From Sinotaia quadrata (taxonomy: Eukaryota > Mollusca > Gastropoda > Architaenioglossa > Viviparidae), in NCBI GenBank assembly GCA_028829895.1, contig CM054178.1, positions 25,846,201-25,910,200 on the forward strand: a stretch of 64,000 nucleotides of DNA, in the 5' to 3' direction. The position numbers and the translations under genes are program-made. Numbering within the stretch: the stretch's first letter is position 1; the number at the start of each line of letters is the position of its first letter. Of this stretch, positions 49,604 to 58,258 are shown one piece after another. A model generated the notes under the pieces. It was not told the origin of the DNA. It saw nothing but the letters and a program-made list of their open reading frames with translations, and ran no database searches.

Positions 49604-50511
49604 CTATTTAGAGTATTTTAGTTACTGTAGAAATGTTCACTTAATTATGAGAAATGTCAAATGCTACCTAAGTAATCAGAGACTGTAGCTTTTATGTATT
49701 TTATGTATCATTCGTTCAGTGATCCCTACAAAATTATAACATCATAAACATATTACATTTTCAGTTTTAAATTTTGACCTATTACACTTAGACCTTGGAG
49801 TTCTGTGCCAAATTAGAATGTTCTCAGAAATCAAGGACGACAATCTTTCCTATCATCTGATGAACGTTTCCTATTAGATTTTTTTACGAGATGTAAAAAC
49901 AGAAATACATGTTTAAATGTGGCCGCTTGTCCTATGCGTCAGCAATTTCTTGCACTCCATTTGTGACCTCTGACCCTCGTTATGCAGCAATGGCCTCTAT
50001 TTATATATATATATATATCATTAATTGTTTTGTGCAAGATTTTATTTGTATAGCGAATATGAGTTGATTACTCAAGGAGAAAAAAGTAATTCTTAACCTG
50101 GCAGCTGATGACTGAGCCCAAACGTTTCAAATAGTATCAAGGTACTGCACAAAATCTATAGTCAATTTGAATATGGTCATTGAATCAAAGTTTTGTCAGT
50201 CATATTCTGAAACCATGTCACTCTATGGCCGCATGTGACTCCCAGCACTTGTACTTCATTTTGAAAATCATATGGCTCCCCTCATAAGTTTAAGGTCATA
50301 TTTTTTCGGTGTATGCTTATTGTACATTGAATTTCTTTAAATGTGGGCGTTGCTGTCTTAATTAACGTCGTCAGTTTCCAGGTAAAAACTAAGTTATCAT
50401 CTTCAATGAAAGACAGAATTGGGACAAGTCCCATCATACATGAATGGCTGAATTAAAAGTGAACTTACCAAGCACCCAAAGGAAGCAGAAACGCAGAAGA
50501 GCAGCAACCAT
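33101..50511 (-). CDS. Mucin-like type I transmembrane protein (621 aa, ten exons)
   Basis: Ten exons join in frame from ATG at 50511 to TAG at 33101, 1866 bases. Residues 1-15 (MVAALLRFCFLWVLV) are a signal peptide. Residues 24-40 hold four Cys (C24, C31, C36, C40). Residues 45-345 are rich in Ser, Thr and Asp, like an O-glycosylated stalk. A membrane-proximal domain (about 346-500) carries several N-glycosylation sequons and two Cys (ICPAVDNC). The TM helix is about 501-524, followed by RCSKR and a 97-residue acidic tail. It is therefore a cell-surface protein with an extended ectodomain; ligand and role are unknown and I recognise no family. The gene is convergent with the Tudor gene. All three mid-stalk exons are phase 0-0. 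A possible poly(A) signal (TTTATT, 33069-33074) is only 27 bases past the stop; others lie near 32726 and 32462. Confidence 0.8.
33498..33772. repeat. 45-bp minisatellite, about 6 copies
   Basis: CTTAATACACATTCTGTTAT followed by TTTATATAATCGCATGGCCA repeats every 45 bases; the first five copies are nearly identical and later ones drift. It lies in the last intron of the membrane-protein gene. Confidence 0.95.
33773..34310. repeat. Degenerate continuation of the neighbouring minisatellite, 55-65-bp units
   Basis: About nine diverged copies built on AGTCTACATAATCACATGACT and GCTAAGCTTACTTAATACAC. Shared words with the 45-bp array next to it suggest common origin. Confidence 0.75.
34850..34960 (-). 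pseudogene. Broken partial duplicate of exon 9
   Basis: Directly 3' of exon 9 the minus strand repeats parts of its end: CTTCTCTTAATTCACTG and, after a spacer, TGCAGTAATTGTGGGACT then CGGGCGCTT. Against the exon the copy has several substitutions and a spacer of roughly 40 bases, so it is a decayed tandem copy in the intron. Confidence 0.6.
34969..35187 (-). CDS. Membrane-protein gene, exon 9 (transmembrane exon)
   Basis: Acceptor AAATCTCCAG|AAT and donor GATGAG|GTAAGC, phase 0 at both ends, 73 codons. It encodes NTFVITDICPAVDNCGNDTV, a short juxtamembrane stretch (HKPVYERNE), the helix AVFIGVVTLAAICLIVLFIG and LLLIRCSKRG. The basic residues right after the helix set the tail in the cytoplasm. 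Confidence 0.9.
36098..36158. repeat. 26-bp inverted repeat with 9-base loop
   Basis: Arms 36098-36123 and 36133-36158 pair at 25 of 26 positions (TGTTATCCTTGTTTTGAA against its complement). It lies in the intron between exons 8 and 9 of the membrane-protein gene. Confidence 0.85.
36281..36348 (-). CDS. Membrane-protein gene, exon 8
   Basis: Acceptor ATATCTGTTAG|CT and donor TCTGAG|GTAAAG. It enters with two bases completing Ala and leaves in phase 0. It encodes TILAEDVVEIFKSNNFTEED then SE, with the sequon NFT. Confidence 0.8.
36824..37210 (+). mobile_element. LTR-like dispersed repeat, copy D (truncated)
   Basis: Starts TGTGATGCCTACACCACCTAG like copy A and follows it for nearly 400 bases before similarity fades. 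The 3' kilobase is absent. It lies in an intron of the membrane-protein gene. Confidence 0.75.
37474..37738 (-). CDS. Membrane-protein gene, exon 7 (with in-frame 45-bp repeats)
   Basis: Acceptor TTTTCTTTAG|GCA and donor AAATG|GTGAGA; in phase 0, out phase 1; 265 bases. It encodes ASSFIEKVWFLANMYYQ, then three copies of HSLLDSNDTNRTYYH (the last cut short), then LLQIFSNKIQLLHNNITLVD and ILFINLFTN. Each complete repeat carries the sequons NDT and NRT. The flanking parts look like a folded membrane-proximal domain. Confidence 0.85.
37568..37698 (-). repeat. Coding 45-bp minisatellite, about 2.9 copies
   Basis: The plus strand reads TTGGTATCATTGCTGTCCAA and GACTGTGGTGGTAATATGTC in each 45-base unit. 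The two lower-coordinate copies are almost identical. The unit keeps frame, adding 15 residues each. Confidence 0.95.
38253..38924 (-). CDS. Membrane-protein gene, exon 6 (Ser/Thr-rich stalk)
   Basis: Acceptor CCTATTGCAG|TCA and donor TTTCAG|GTATGT, phase 0 at both ends, 224 codons. It is rich in Ser, Thr, Asp and Pro, with short internal repeats such as SDTPTHSDMPESHSDTP and SSDTVTIHSVSSSDTVTSHS. This suggests an O-glycosylated, extended stalk. The end (ECVRFVLKVTGNFQ) turns hydrophobic and begins the membrane-proximal domain. Confidence 0.85.
39060..39200. repeat. About 38-bp tandem repeat, about 4 copies
   Basis: Copies of ATACATTTCATGAGGTTTGT followed by GGACTGCATTAGATGGC in the intron between exons 5 and 6. 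Confidence 0.8.
39285..39475. repeat. About 43-bp tandem repeat, about 4 copies
   Basis: AGTTCTACGTAAGTTAAG followed by TAATTTTATGTACATTTATA repeats with small length changes. Confidence 0.85.
39850..40062. repeat. 36-bp minisatellite, about 6 copies
   Basis: AAGTAATAAATCTATTTGCT followed by AACCATTCAAATATCT repeats every 36 bases. Confidence 0.95.
40656..40763 (-). CDS. Membrane-protein gene, exon 5 (GC donor)
   Basis: Acceptor CTTCGCTCACAG|ATC; phase 0-0; 36 codons, ITRTLGLLNLWTNKQNIEED and on to STESFSE. The only donor in the right place is AGCGAG|GCAAGT, a GC-type donor with otherwise ideal consensus. No good GT donor lies in the exon or just after it before the frame is lost. Being symmetric, the exon could be skipped without a frameshift. 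Confidence 0.65.
41091..41210 (-). CDS. Membrane-protein gene, exon 4 (GC or upstream GT donor)
   Basis: Acceptor CATCTCATTCAG|ACT, phase 0-0. Two ends are possible. With the GC donor ACG|GCAAGT the exon has 40 codons and ends at 41091; with the GT donor GAG|GTACCT it ends at 41112 with 33 codons. Both keep the frame. It encodes TSGSQFLVSSKKNTVDELLI then SATSTFSTSQTVE. Confidence 0.65.
41521..41702. repeat. 71-bp tandem repeat, about 2.5 copies
   Basis: GCATACTTGTCACTTAAACTG recurs at 41526, 41597 and 41668 within an intron. Confidence 0.9.
41830..42640. repeat. Degenerate 50-60-bp repeat, about 13 copies
   Basis: Diverged copies built on ATAATGTGAATATCCATCCA and ATCTAAATCTATTTGTGTCT with many gaps. 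It looks like an old minisatellite. Confidence 0.65.
42759..42793 (-). CDS. Membrane-protein gene, exon 3 (35-base microexon)
   Basis: Acceptor TTTTTCTTCAG|GA and donor CCG|GTAAGG. It enters with two bases completing Gly and leaves in phase 0, encoding STEQSSSAISP. Its phases fit both neighbours, which is the main support for so short an exon. Confidence 0.7.
43249..43311. repeat. (CA)n microsatellite
   Basis: An unbroken run of about 31 CA units; open frames over it on both strands are artefacts. Confidence 0.97.
43585..43862. repeat. About 35-bp minisatellite, about 8 copies
   Basis: ATTAGAACATGTATTTGCAA followed by GTAAAAATAAACATT; some copies carry TATATAT in place of GAACATG. Confidence 0.9.
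43863..45749. other. Intron sequence without visible features
   Basis: About 1.9 kb of AT-rich intron between exons 2 and 3 of the membrane-protein gene. I see no exon, repeat array or recognisable element. Confidence 0.5.
45885..46138. repeat. 38-bp minisatellite, about 6 copies
   Basis: TGTTTACAGGAACTCTAGTA followed by GTCTTGTGAATGTCGGTA repeats every 38 bases. A looser repeat built on CATACTGAGCCTACTG precedes it at 45720-45880. Confidence 0.95.
46250..46650. repeat. About 62-66-bp tandem repeat, six copies
   Basis: Copies contain CTAACCAGAAGAGAATGACAA and GGGGAATGACATTATGTC with substitutions and small gaps. Confidence 0.85.
46995..47355. repeat. Two adjoining tandem repeats (about 50 and 40 bp)
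   Basis: The first uses TTATGGTTATTTCACAA; the second uses AAAGTTATTAAATAAAAGTG with GAGTCCAGGGT, about four copies. It lies just 3' of exon 2 of the minus-strand gene. Confidence 0.75.
47402..47488 (-). CDS. Membrane-protein gene, exon 2 (Cys-rich)
   Basis: Acceptor TTTCCATCCAG|TG and donor ATTAG|GTACTA. It enters with two bases completing Val15 and leaves one base. It encodes NSDTIQEICPEGLEQCLDSS then CRMACPTL, a compact segment with Cys spacing x6, x4, x3. No known four-Cys domain is recognised. Confidence 0.8.
49562..49600. repeat. (CA)n microsatellite
   Basis: About 19 uninterrupted CA units in the first intron of the membrane-protein gene. Confidence 0.95.
50469..50511 (-). CDS. Membrane-protein gene, exon 1 (signal peptide)
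   Basis: ATG in context AGGAAATGG (purine at -3, G at +4) opens MVAALLRFCFLWVL, then donor GCTTG|GTAAGT, phase 1. The joined product has a typical short signal peptide. A longer overlapping frame (50403-50600) is in another phase and does not fit the splice. Confidence 0.8.
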
Positions 50512-52841
50512 TTCCTTGAGGTAATCAAGCCAGGCGTGCCAATTACAGAACAAGTGTAGGGTTTCCGCTCTACAGAGAGGTTGGTCTCTGACCGCGACAC
50601 TGAGTCAAGGGGAGATCACTTTTCAATGTGCGGCACATTAACGATTAGGTTGCAGACGGCTAGTTAGGACAAAACCGTCACTAGCTTAGAATTCTCGTTC
50701 CTAAGAGACTGGGCTAAAGAATAAGACTGGTCTGTGGAATAAGGTCAGCAGTCACAGAATTGAATTGAAGTGAGCATTGAATCGGTCACTAAGTAAGAAT
50801 GGGTTGTTGAATAGATCAGCAGCACAAGTTCTTTCCTGTTATCTTGTCACTGGACCGTTGAGCAAAACTGACCTGTTGAGAAATATAATCACATGTTGAT
50901 TAGATTTGTGTTTGTTTTTGTTTTTTTTTAACTTTCTGTCTTAAGACACGAGCAATTCAACAAGAATGAGATGTTCACAAATGACATCAATAATTATTTT
51001 TCGTTTTCTATCTTAACACGCTGGACCAATTAAACCAGACCGATTTCGGGATAAATGCCATCAGTCACTGACTTTTAAAAAAACTTTTCGATTTAAATCA
51101 TGGGCCACTGAGCATGACTGATATATACATAAAGTTACTTGTAATTGTTCTTCATTTTCTTAAGCAACATAAACTGAACATAAACACGAAAAAACTCAAG
51201 AACGGCGGTCTTTACATGAAAGTGAACAATAAGTGTAAATTATCTTATCGCTCAAGACTCAAGACTGACAAAGTCCATGACTAATGCCACTGTCTTAAGA
51301 GACCTCATTTCAAGTTTAAACATAATGTTTAAACATTATTACAGATGGCTTCTTTCCCCCTCGGAGAACTCAAGTATACTTCGAATAATACAAATGATGA
51401 TCATAGATATTGAAAGTAAATGAAGACAGAAAGTAAGGCCAGTCAGATATTACATAATAATTGACAAGCAAGGCTATGTTCAGCTCTTTCTACTTCTCTA
51501 CTACTTTCCAACTCCTGTGATTGAATTCCACCATTAAACTGTATGAGAACTTTTACATTTGTTTACTGTCTATCTCTCTATCCGCACTGTTCGAGATAAA
51601 TTTGTTTCTGTGTTAAAGGCGACCGGGTTAGTAGTTTGACAAGCGAGTTGATGCGTGGTTTGAAAACAATCACAAAACAAAACAAAGCGAAACAAACAAA
51701 CACAAAAAAAGTCCAATGCTGAATTATTCCTGGGAAATTTCACTAGTATTCTCTAAAGAGACGAGAAATTAAAATGAAACAACATCAAAACTGCACCAAA
51801 CTGCCAATGATCCGTAATATTTCACATTATACTCAATCCCCCTCCCCCCCAAAAAAAAAATAATAATTCCGCGTCCTGAACGACCAAGATGTGGCCATCC
51901 AGAATACTATGAGTAAAATTATTTCAGTTGTCCCAGAATTTTAGTAAGACACGAGTTGTTGTTCCTGAGTTTTAGTAAGGTATTAGTTGATCGTGAGTTT
52001 TAGACAAGTACCTGTTGTCCTCACTGAGTTTAAGTACCACTTGCTGACACTAGAGTTTGGCCACAAATATTGGCATGTTTCTCAACAAATTCCGAAAATG
52101 CTCTTATTGTTTTGCCTCTAATCTTCAGTCAATTGACAATTAGCCCCCTGAGTTTTGCCAGTTGTGCGGAGTTTAAGCAATGTACCATTTGTCATCCCTG
52201 GTTTTAGTTGATGATTTCAAAAGTGATTTCACGATTTCAATATCGCCATCTGCAGTACGTGGATCCACAGTGTCTCCTGTTGGACGATCAGTTGCACTAT
52301 CCGCGAAATCAGTGAAAAGTTGAAAGTGAGCGTTAGACAGAATTAATCAAACACTGAAGAAATAGTTCATTAAGTCGCTTTCAAAACACAATATCAAACA
52401 AATTATCTAATCTGCCTGCCTGGTGGACTATACTTTTAATGACTCAGTGACGTAGTAGCAATTTATAAGTACTTGGTTGTCTCGTTGGAGAATGTGATTC
52501 CAGTTCTTGACCCTGAGAATGGAACAACTAGAACTAATAAGTAAACAATAAGATATGGTAATGTGTGACAGCACACACATAGACATCCGGCTAAAAGTTC
52601 CGTCTGCAGATGGCAGCAACAACTCCTTTTGTGTCCCGTTCGAAAATTATGTCGCTTGCATGACTCGCGTATCAGTGTGGGCAGAGAGACTGGACCCCAG
52701 CCACTCAAGCACTGCAAGCGTACAATCGCTTGAGAGTTGAATAGCCGCGCCCAGTTCACCTGGGGGTTATGTTGTAAGAAATACAATTTAATAGTATCGG
52801 GTTCTGCGACAATCCCTTATGAACCACGCTGTGTGTGTGTG

Positions 52842-52842
<1 letters not shown>
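50512..52842. other. Upstream region of the membrane-protein gene
   Basis: This should hold the 5' UTR and promoter of the minus-strand gene; I see no convincing TATA box. The segment at 52440-52790 is somewhat GC-richer with open frames on both strands, but neither shows a recognisable domain. The rest appears unique and non-coding. Confidence 0.45.

Positions 52843-52844
<2 letters not shown>

Positions 52845-52921
<77 letters not shown>
52845..52921. repeat. (GA)n microsatellite
   Basis: About 38 uninterrupted GA units, preceded by a short (GT)n. Arg/Glu and Leu/Ser frames over it are artefacts. Confidence 0.97.
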
Positions 52922-52926
<5 letters not shown>

Positions 52927-53890
52927 GTATACAGGATGAAGGACACAAGACGTCTTTGTATTGTGTGTGCGCGCGAGTGTTTGAGTAGGTGTGCGGGCGT
53001 ATGCGTGAGTGAGAGTTTGTGTATTCACATGCATGCAGTCACAGTCAGTTGATTTTTTTGAGAGAATGGTCAGTTGTTTACTTGCATGAGTCTGCATCAC
53101 ACACGCACGTCATACAGTGCTCTGATAAATTCACTATTCAAACACTGTTGTTTGTTAACCATATAGTGTGAATGCTACAGATGCAAACAATAAATTAGAA
53201 TGAGAAGGCCAGGGCGTGGTCACTGTGTTCACTGCACTTACTACGCTGTGGCTAAGGATACTGAGCCATATTAAATCAGTTTTCTTGTTTACGAATGTAT
53301 GCTTATGTATGTGTGCGCGCATGCGTGCGTTTATTTGTACTTTTTTTTTTTTCAAATGAGAGTAATCGGCATTAACAGTTTTCCGTTTTTCATACATCAG
53401 TCGTCGGTAGATCGCCTTCAAGCAAAGGAAATCAGTTAGAGTTGTTTTTGTGGTCTTGTGTAACCAACCGAAAGCTGTCACTCAAATGTTTTTCAAATCA
53501 AGGGAGGTAATCTCAGTAGCGGATGGAGGTGAAACTCAAGTATTCACCATGCTCACCAGAGAAAATGTTGTCCACTAGGCCTGGTGAGAATTCATCCTGT
53601 TCAGTGGAGAAAATGTTAATATCCATAGTCTACTAGTTTCATTGTTGTGCATTGTTATAATTATTATGCGCAGTTATCTGCTGGGGGGGGGGGGGAGCTG
53701 GTGAGTCAAATAAATATATCAAGCCATCGCCCCATAATCAAAAGTCTTACTGTTTGTATCAGTACTCGTAGGTGGATTTAGAGTGCAGACTGGATAGATT
53801 TTATGTAAATCACATGAATACAAGTCACCCCAAGCAGTATATGACAATCTCCCCTCACCTCCACCTCAACAAAAAAAAAAAAATGCATAT

Positions 53891-54223
53891 TGAGGCAGAA
53901 TAAATTTTCCTATCCCTATTTCTAGACTGAATTGTTATATAAATTGTTAAAGATGGGGGGCTCGCTAAATATAGATTCAAAGCTGGATTTGATTTCTCCT
54001 TTAATAAGAATTTTTCCGTATAATGAAATATTATGTAACGGTAAATGTTTTTCTGAAAAGAGCAAACGTTTACGGCGCCCGCATATCCGCCAAGTGGGAG
54101 AGACGAGTGGTGTCTTGTGAATCATTAATAATATAAATTAAGATTCTCCTCACTTATAATTAGTTATGGATGATTAAAATAATAATAATCATAACCAATA
54201 ACTAATGTGGCGTAGGCGTCACA
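53891..54223 (-). mobile_element. LTR-like dispersed repeat, copy E, with 5-bp target duplication
   Basis: A 333-bp copy with both family termini (TGAGGCAG at 53891, GGCGTCACA at 54223) but lacking about 1 kb of the middle. It is flanked on both sides by CATAT (53886-53890 and 54224-54228), an exact 5-bp target duplication. This copy fixes the ends of the family and supports an LTR nature. Confidence 0.8.
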
Positions 54224-55454
54224 CATATATTAATTTCTTTCCTTTTTTTTTTCCAAAAGAATAGTTTCTAGTTCATTTCTTGGTATGATTCAATGTCTAC
54301 AAATGAATAAATTGCAGATTTGTGTAATAATGCTTATATACGTATGCACGTTTGTTTGCTGGTTTGTGTGTGTAAGAGGTACACGTCTGTTTATTTGTCT
54401 ATTAGTTTCTTGAAATTCACATAGGAATGCCGGAAACAGAAAGTAACTATGTTACTGATAATAATGTTTAGGACTTTTTCAAGGAATGTAATGTGTACAT
54501 GTATTTGATGTTTCTGGACTGTTTCAAGAGTGTTTGCTGATTAGTTTGTTTTAAAAAAAAAAACAAAAACAAAAATACCACTTCAAGGGATATAATGTTT
54601 TCTGAATATCTTTGAACTGTTTCATGGGTTATAGTGTATACATGTATAATATTGATTTCATCTTCTAACATGGACTAAACTTTTCATTGATTCTGTCTTT
54701 GGACTAGTTCAAGGGTTATCCGTAATCGAGAAGATCAACAGTGAAAGAACAAAACAAAAATAAACGAAGGACAGAGTGAAAGAAACAGATATTTAGACAT
54801 TAACATTTTTTTTAAAAGAACAACAGAAAGAAAGAAACACTGAAAGACAGAGATAAAGAAATATAGAAAAATATAAAGAGAAATTTAGACACTGAAATAG
54901 AGAAAAAAACAACAACATATATTTAGACAATGAAAGACAGAGAGGAAGGATAGAGAGAAAGAACCAGAGGTATTTAGACATTAACTATTTTCGGTCTATG
55001 CCTGCATCGTGGATAGGGGTGGGTGGGTAATGGTTTATAGCTGTAAATATTTTTGCAGGTATTATTTAATAACATCCTAAGATACAATTTATTAATATCA
55101 GAGAGAAACATTTATATATAATTACACAGATTAAATAAATGACTGACATTCTGAGATGCAAACAGTTCTCCATGAGCTGTAAATCAAAGGATGCTATTAA
55201 GTAAATTCAGCAATAGACCTATATGTATTTGTACAAACAGCTTGTACATCTGCAAAGAGAATATAACGGTGACAGATCTACTATGACCTACTTAATGCAT
55301 ACACACACGCACACAAAATACACTTATTAGCGTTAATTGACATATTTCAAGCAGACAAGAAATACGTTCACGCAATCAACAAGTAAGTCCATTTTTCCTT
55401 TAACAGATTTAAAGAAAGACAAGTGAACAACTGTGTTATTCCAGAGTTAACCAT

Positions 55455-55870
55455 TTCGGACTTTGTAGTAAGACAAATGGACCACACTGAGAAATAAAGG
55501 ACTTTGTAGTAAGACAAATGGATCACACTGAGAAATAAAGGACTTTGTAATAAGACAAATGGATCACACTGAGAAATAAAGGACTTTGTAATAAGACAAA
55601 TGGATCACACTGAGAAATAAAGGACTTTGTAATAAGACAAATGGATCACACTGAGAAATAAAGGACTTTGTAGTAAGACAAATGGATCACACTGAGAAAT
55701 AAAGGACTTTGTAATAAGACAAATGGATCACACTGAGAAATAAAGGACTTTGTAGTAAGACAAATGGATCACACTGAGAAATAAAGACTTTGTAGTAAGA
55801 CAAATGGATCACACTGAGAAATAAAGGACTTTGTAGTAAGACAAATGGATCACACTGAGAAATAAAGACT
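55455..55870. repeat. 41-bp minisatellite, about 10 copies
   Basis: AAAGGACTTTGTAGTAAGAC followed by AAATGGATCACACTGAGAAAT repeats nearly perfectly; copies differ mainly at GTAGT/GTAAT. Confidence 0.97.
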
Positions 55871-55887
55871 AAGCATCGCTTGCTGCA

Positions 55888-56055
55888 GATACTTAATGGA
55901 CATTACTCAGTACCAAAAACTGGTCAAGATTAAATGAAAACTTAAGTGTTCCTTTCCATGGGCCTATACTTAACGCGGACATTACTCAATAACAAAAACT
56001 GGTCAAGATTAAATGAAAACTTAAGTGTTCCTTTCCATGGGCGTATACTTAACAG
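55888..56055. repeat. 79-bp tandem duplication
   Basis: Two copies 79 bases apart share CTGGTCAAGATTAAATGAAA and TCCTTTCCATGGGC. Confidence 0.9.
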
Positions 56056-56099
56056 TATGTAATTAGGAAAGCATATTCATTTAACTAAACAGGAAAAAG

Positions 56100-56530
56100 C
56101 GAGAGAGAGAAGGACTAAAAGTTAAAGATAGACTGAGAGAGATAGGCAGAAGGATTGAGAGTGAGAGGATTTGAAAGCGAGATATGGGGAGTTATAAAGA
56201 GAGAGAAAAGGGAGAGAGACATAAATATAGACAAGAGCTGAGATATATAAAGAGTAATTGAGAGAGAAAAGGTGAGAGAGAAAGAGTTATTGAAAGAGAA
56301 AGGGGAGAGAGAGAAAGTGTAATTGAGAGAGAAAGGGGGGAGAGAGAAAAAGTAATTGAGAGAGAGAGAAAGAGTAATTGAAAGAGAAAGAGGGAGAGAG
56401 AGAGAGAGATAAAGAGAGTAATTGAGAGAGAAAAATGGAGAGAGGGAGAAAGAGTAATTGAGAGAAAAGGGGAGATAGAGGGATGAAGAGAAAGACTGAG
56501 AGGGAATGTGAGAGAGAGAGGAGAGAGAGT
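56100..56530. repeat. GA-rich 35-40-bp minisatellite
   Basis: About ten diverged copies of GAGAGAGAAAGAGTAATTGA with variable (GA)n and G-runs. The 159-residue minus-strand Ser/Leu/Phe frame is an artefact. Confidence 0.85.
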
Positions 56531-56746
56531 AAAAAAGAGCTAAATGAGAGAGAAGCAGGGACAGAAAATAAGACCTCAAAGAAAGAGAATCCAAGAGGGT
56601 CGGGTCAGGAAGCCTGGATTACTTCAGGCCTGTCACAAAACAATAGGGCACCGCCCTGCCTGCACACATCTTGGTGAGCTATTAAAGATAAGGCACCGCA
56701 GGTTAGAGGGGTCGGAATGTAACGACTGGGTACCAGTCAGAGCCAT

Positions 56747-56826
56747 TTAATACAAGCAGTTTAGGTAAGAAAAGTTGAGTGAAATTCTACAAGAATTGTC
56801 AACAAATAATGAACAATGAAACTCGA
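56747..56826. repeat. Left copy of an exact 80-bp direct repeat
   Basis: Begins TTAATACAAGCAGTTTAGG and ends ATGAAACTCGA; identical over 80 bases to 58259-58338. The two copies flank the 1.43-kb element. Confidence 0.97.
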
Positions 56827-58258
56827 CCCGTTCGCCGGCGGCCATGTTTTGACGCTTAACGATAACTGAATGGGTCAGTGTGCTAAAAAATTTAAAGCGA
56901 CTGTAATTATCAATGGATTTTAAAAATTTAAATTACTACCTATTATAGACATACTAAGGAATCTTAAAAGTATTTTTTAAATTTTTTTCGAATTCAAAAA
57001 CAAAGAAATAATACAAAGATTTCTTATCTTTTTGTTGAACTTGGGAACATTTTCACCGTTTTTTTTTTTTTTACTAGTCTACTAAATAATTAAAAGCAAG
57101 CATAATTCGTACAATTCTAAAATGATTTTCAAAATAAATATTATGGGGGACATTTTAAAAATATTTATTTAATTTTTTAACGTTTGCTTATTATTATTTT
57201 AAATTCAAAAATAAATAAATAAATAAAAAGTTTTCTTACCTTTTTCTTGTGTTGACCTTCGTCAATTTGTTAGATGTTTCCTTGAATAAAATCCGAAAGA
57301 AAACGATTTTTGTTGATTGCCATTTGAATATATGGTATAAATAATAATTTATCTTGTGTAAATAAATATTATTCTGGGGAAATTGGTTGATTTTGAACAA
57401 AACGAAAGAGGCATATGAAAACCACGAGGGTTCGGTTTGAGACTGATCGGTTTTTTTTTTTTTATTATCAAATGGTCACATCCAAAAATTCAGTAGGCCT
57501 GTCGAATTTCATCTACAATATGTTAAATTAATTTACACAATAAAGTTCTTTAGGTAGGATCAGGCAATCAACTAAAAATCGTGTTTGAAACGTGCAATGT
57601 ATAATTCCAAACCGGTTCAAAATGGCGGCTCAGCTTCTTTACAAGCGAGGGGTGACTCGGGATTTTTGAACTTTGTAATGGAAAATACCTTTCTAAAATT
57701 AGTTAGCCAATGATAAAATTAGAGCAGATTGGCTGCTGAACACAAACATATCTTTCTCCTTGACCTTGATTGGTATTTTTTTTTAAAGTGGTCATCGATA
57801 AAAATAGTATCATAACGACGTCATAACGACGACCACGAGGGTTCGGTTTGAGAGCGATCGGTTTTTATTTTTTATTATCAAATGGTCACATCCAAAAATT
57901 CAGTAGGCCTGTCGAATTTCATCTACAATATCTTAAATTTATTTACACAATTAAGTTCGTTAGGTAGGATCAAGCAAACAACTGAAAATGGTCCTTGAAA
58001 CGAGCCATGTGTAGTACAAACTTAGGTTCAAAATGGCGGCTCAGCTTCGATAAACGTGAGGTGACTGGGGATTTCCGAACTTTGTAATGGAAAAAACCTT
58101 TCTAAAAATAGTTAACCAATGATAAAATTAGAGCAGATTGGCTGCTGAACCCAAACATATCGTCTGCTTGACTTGATTGTTATTTTTTTTAAGTGGCTAT
58201 CGATTTAAAAAAGTGTGCGCATGCGCGAACATAATTCGGTAGCGGGCCAGCGAACAGG
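56827..58258. mobile_element. 1.43-kb element with short inverted termini and internal duplications
   Basis: The left end is CCCGTTCGCCGGCGGCCATG; the right end, read inwards, is CCTGTTCGCTGGCCCGC. They share CC(C/T)GTTCGC(C/T)GGC, so 11 of 13 match. Inside, a segment of about 220 bp is loosely duplicated (about 56890-57270) and one of about 410 bp is closely duplicated (57420-57830 and 57831-58245). No open frame of note is present, so it is non-autonomous if mobile. TTAA follows the right end directly, as in piggyBac-type insertions, but not the left. The superfamily is unresolved. Confidence 0.6.
57420..58245. repeat. About 410-bp tandem duplication inside the element
   Basis: Both copies start ACCACGAGGGTTCGGTTTGA and contain TCCAAAAATTCAGTAGGCCT and AAAATGGCGGCTCAGCTTC. 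Small substitutions and gaps show some age. Confidence 0.95.

Noticed and set aside
33101..50511. Assignment of the membrane protein to the KIAA1549 family
   Set aside because: The layout (stalk, single helix, tail) is similar, but I could not match any motif, so the name is not justified.
50403..50600. 65-residue frame over exon 1 of the membrane-protein gene
   Set aside because: It is in another phase from the signal-peptide start and does not splice in frame to exon 2.
52428..52786. Overlapping frames on both strands in a GC-richer patch
   Set aside because: No domain, no splice-consistent extension and no homology that I can recognise; probably a regulatory or random segment.
56115..56594. 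159-residue Ser/Leu/Phe minus-strand frame
   Set aside because: Translation of a GA-rich repeat; no coding signal.
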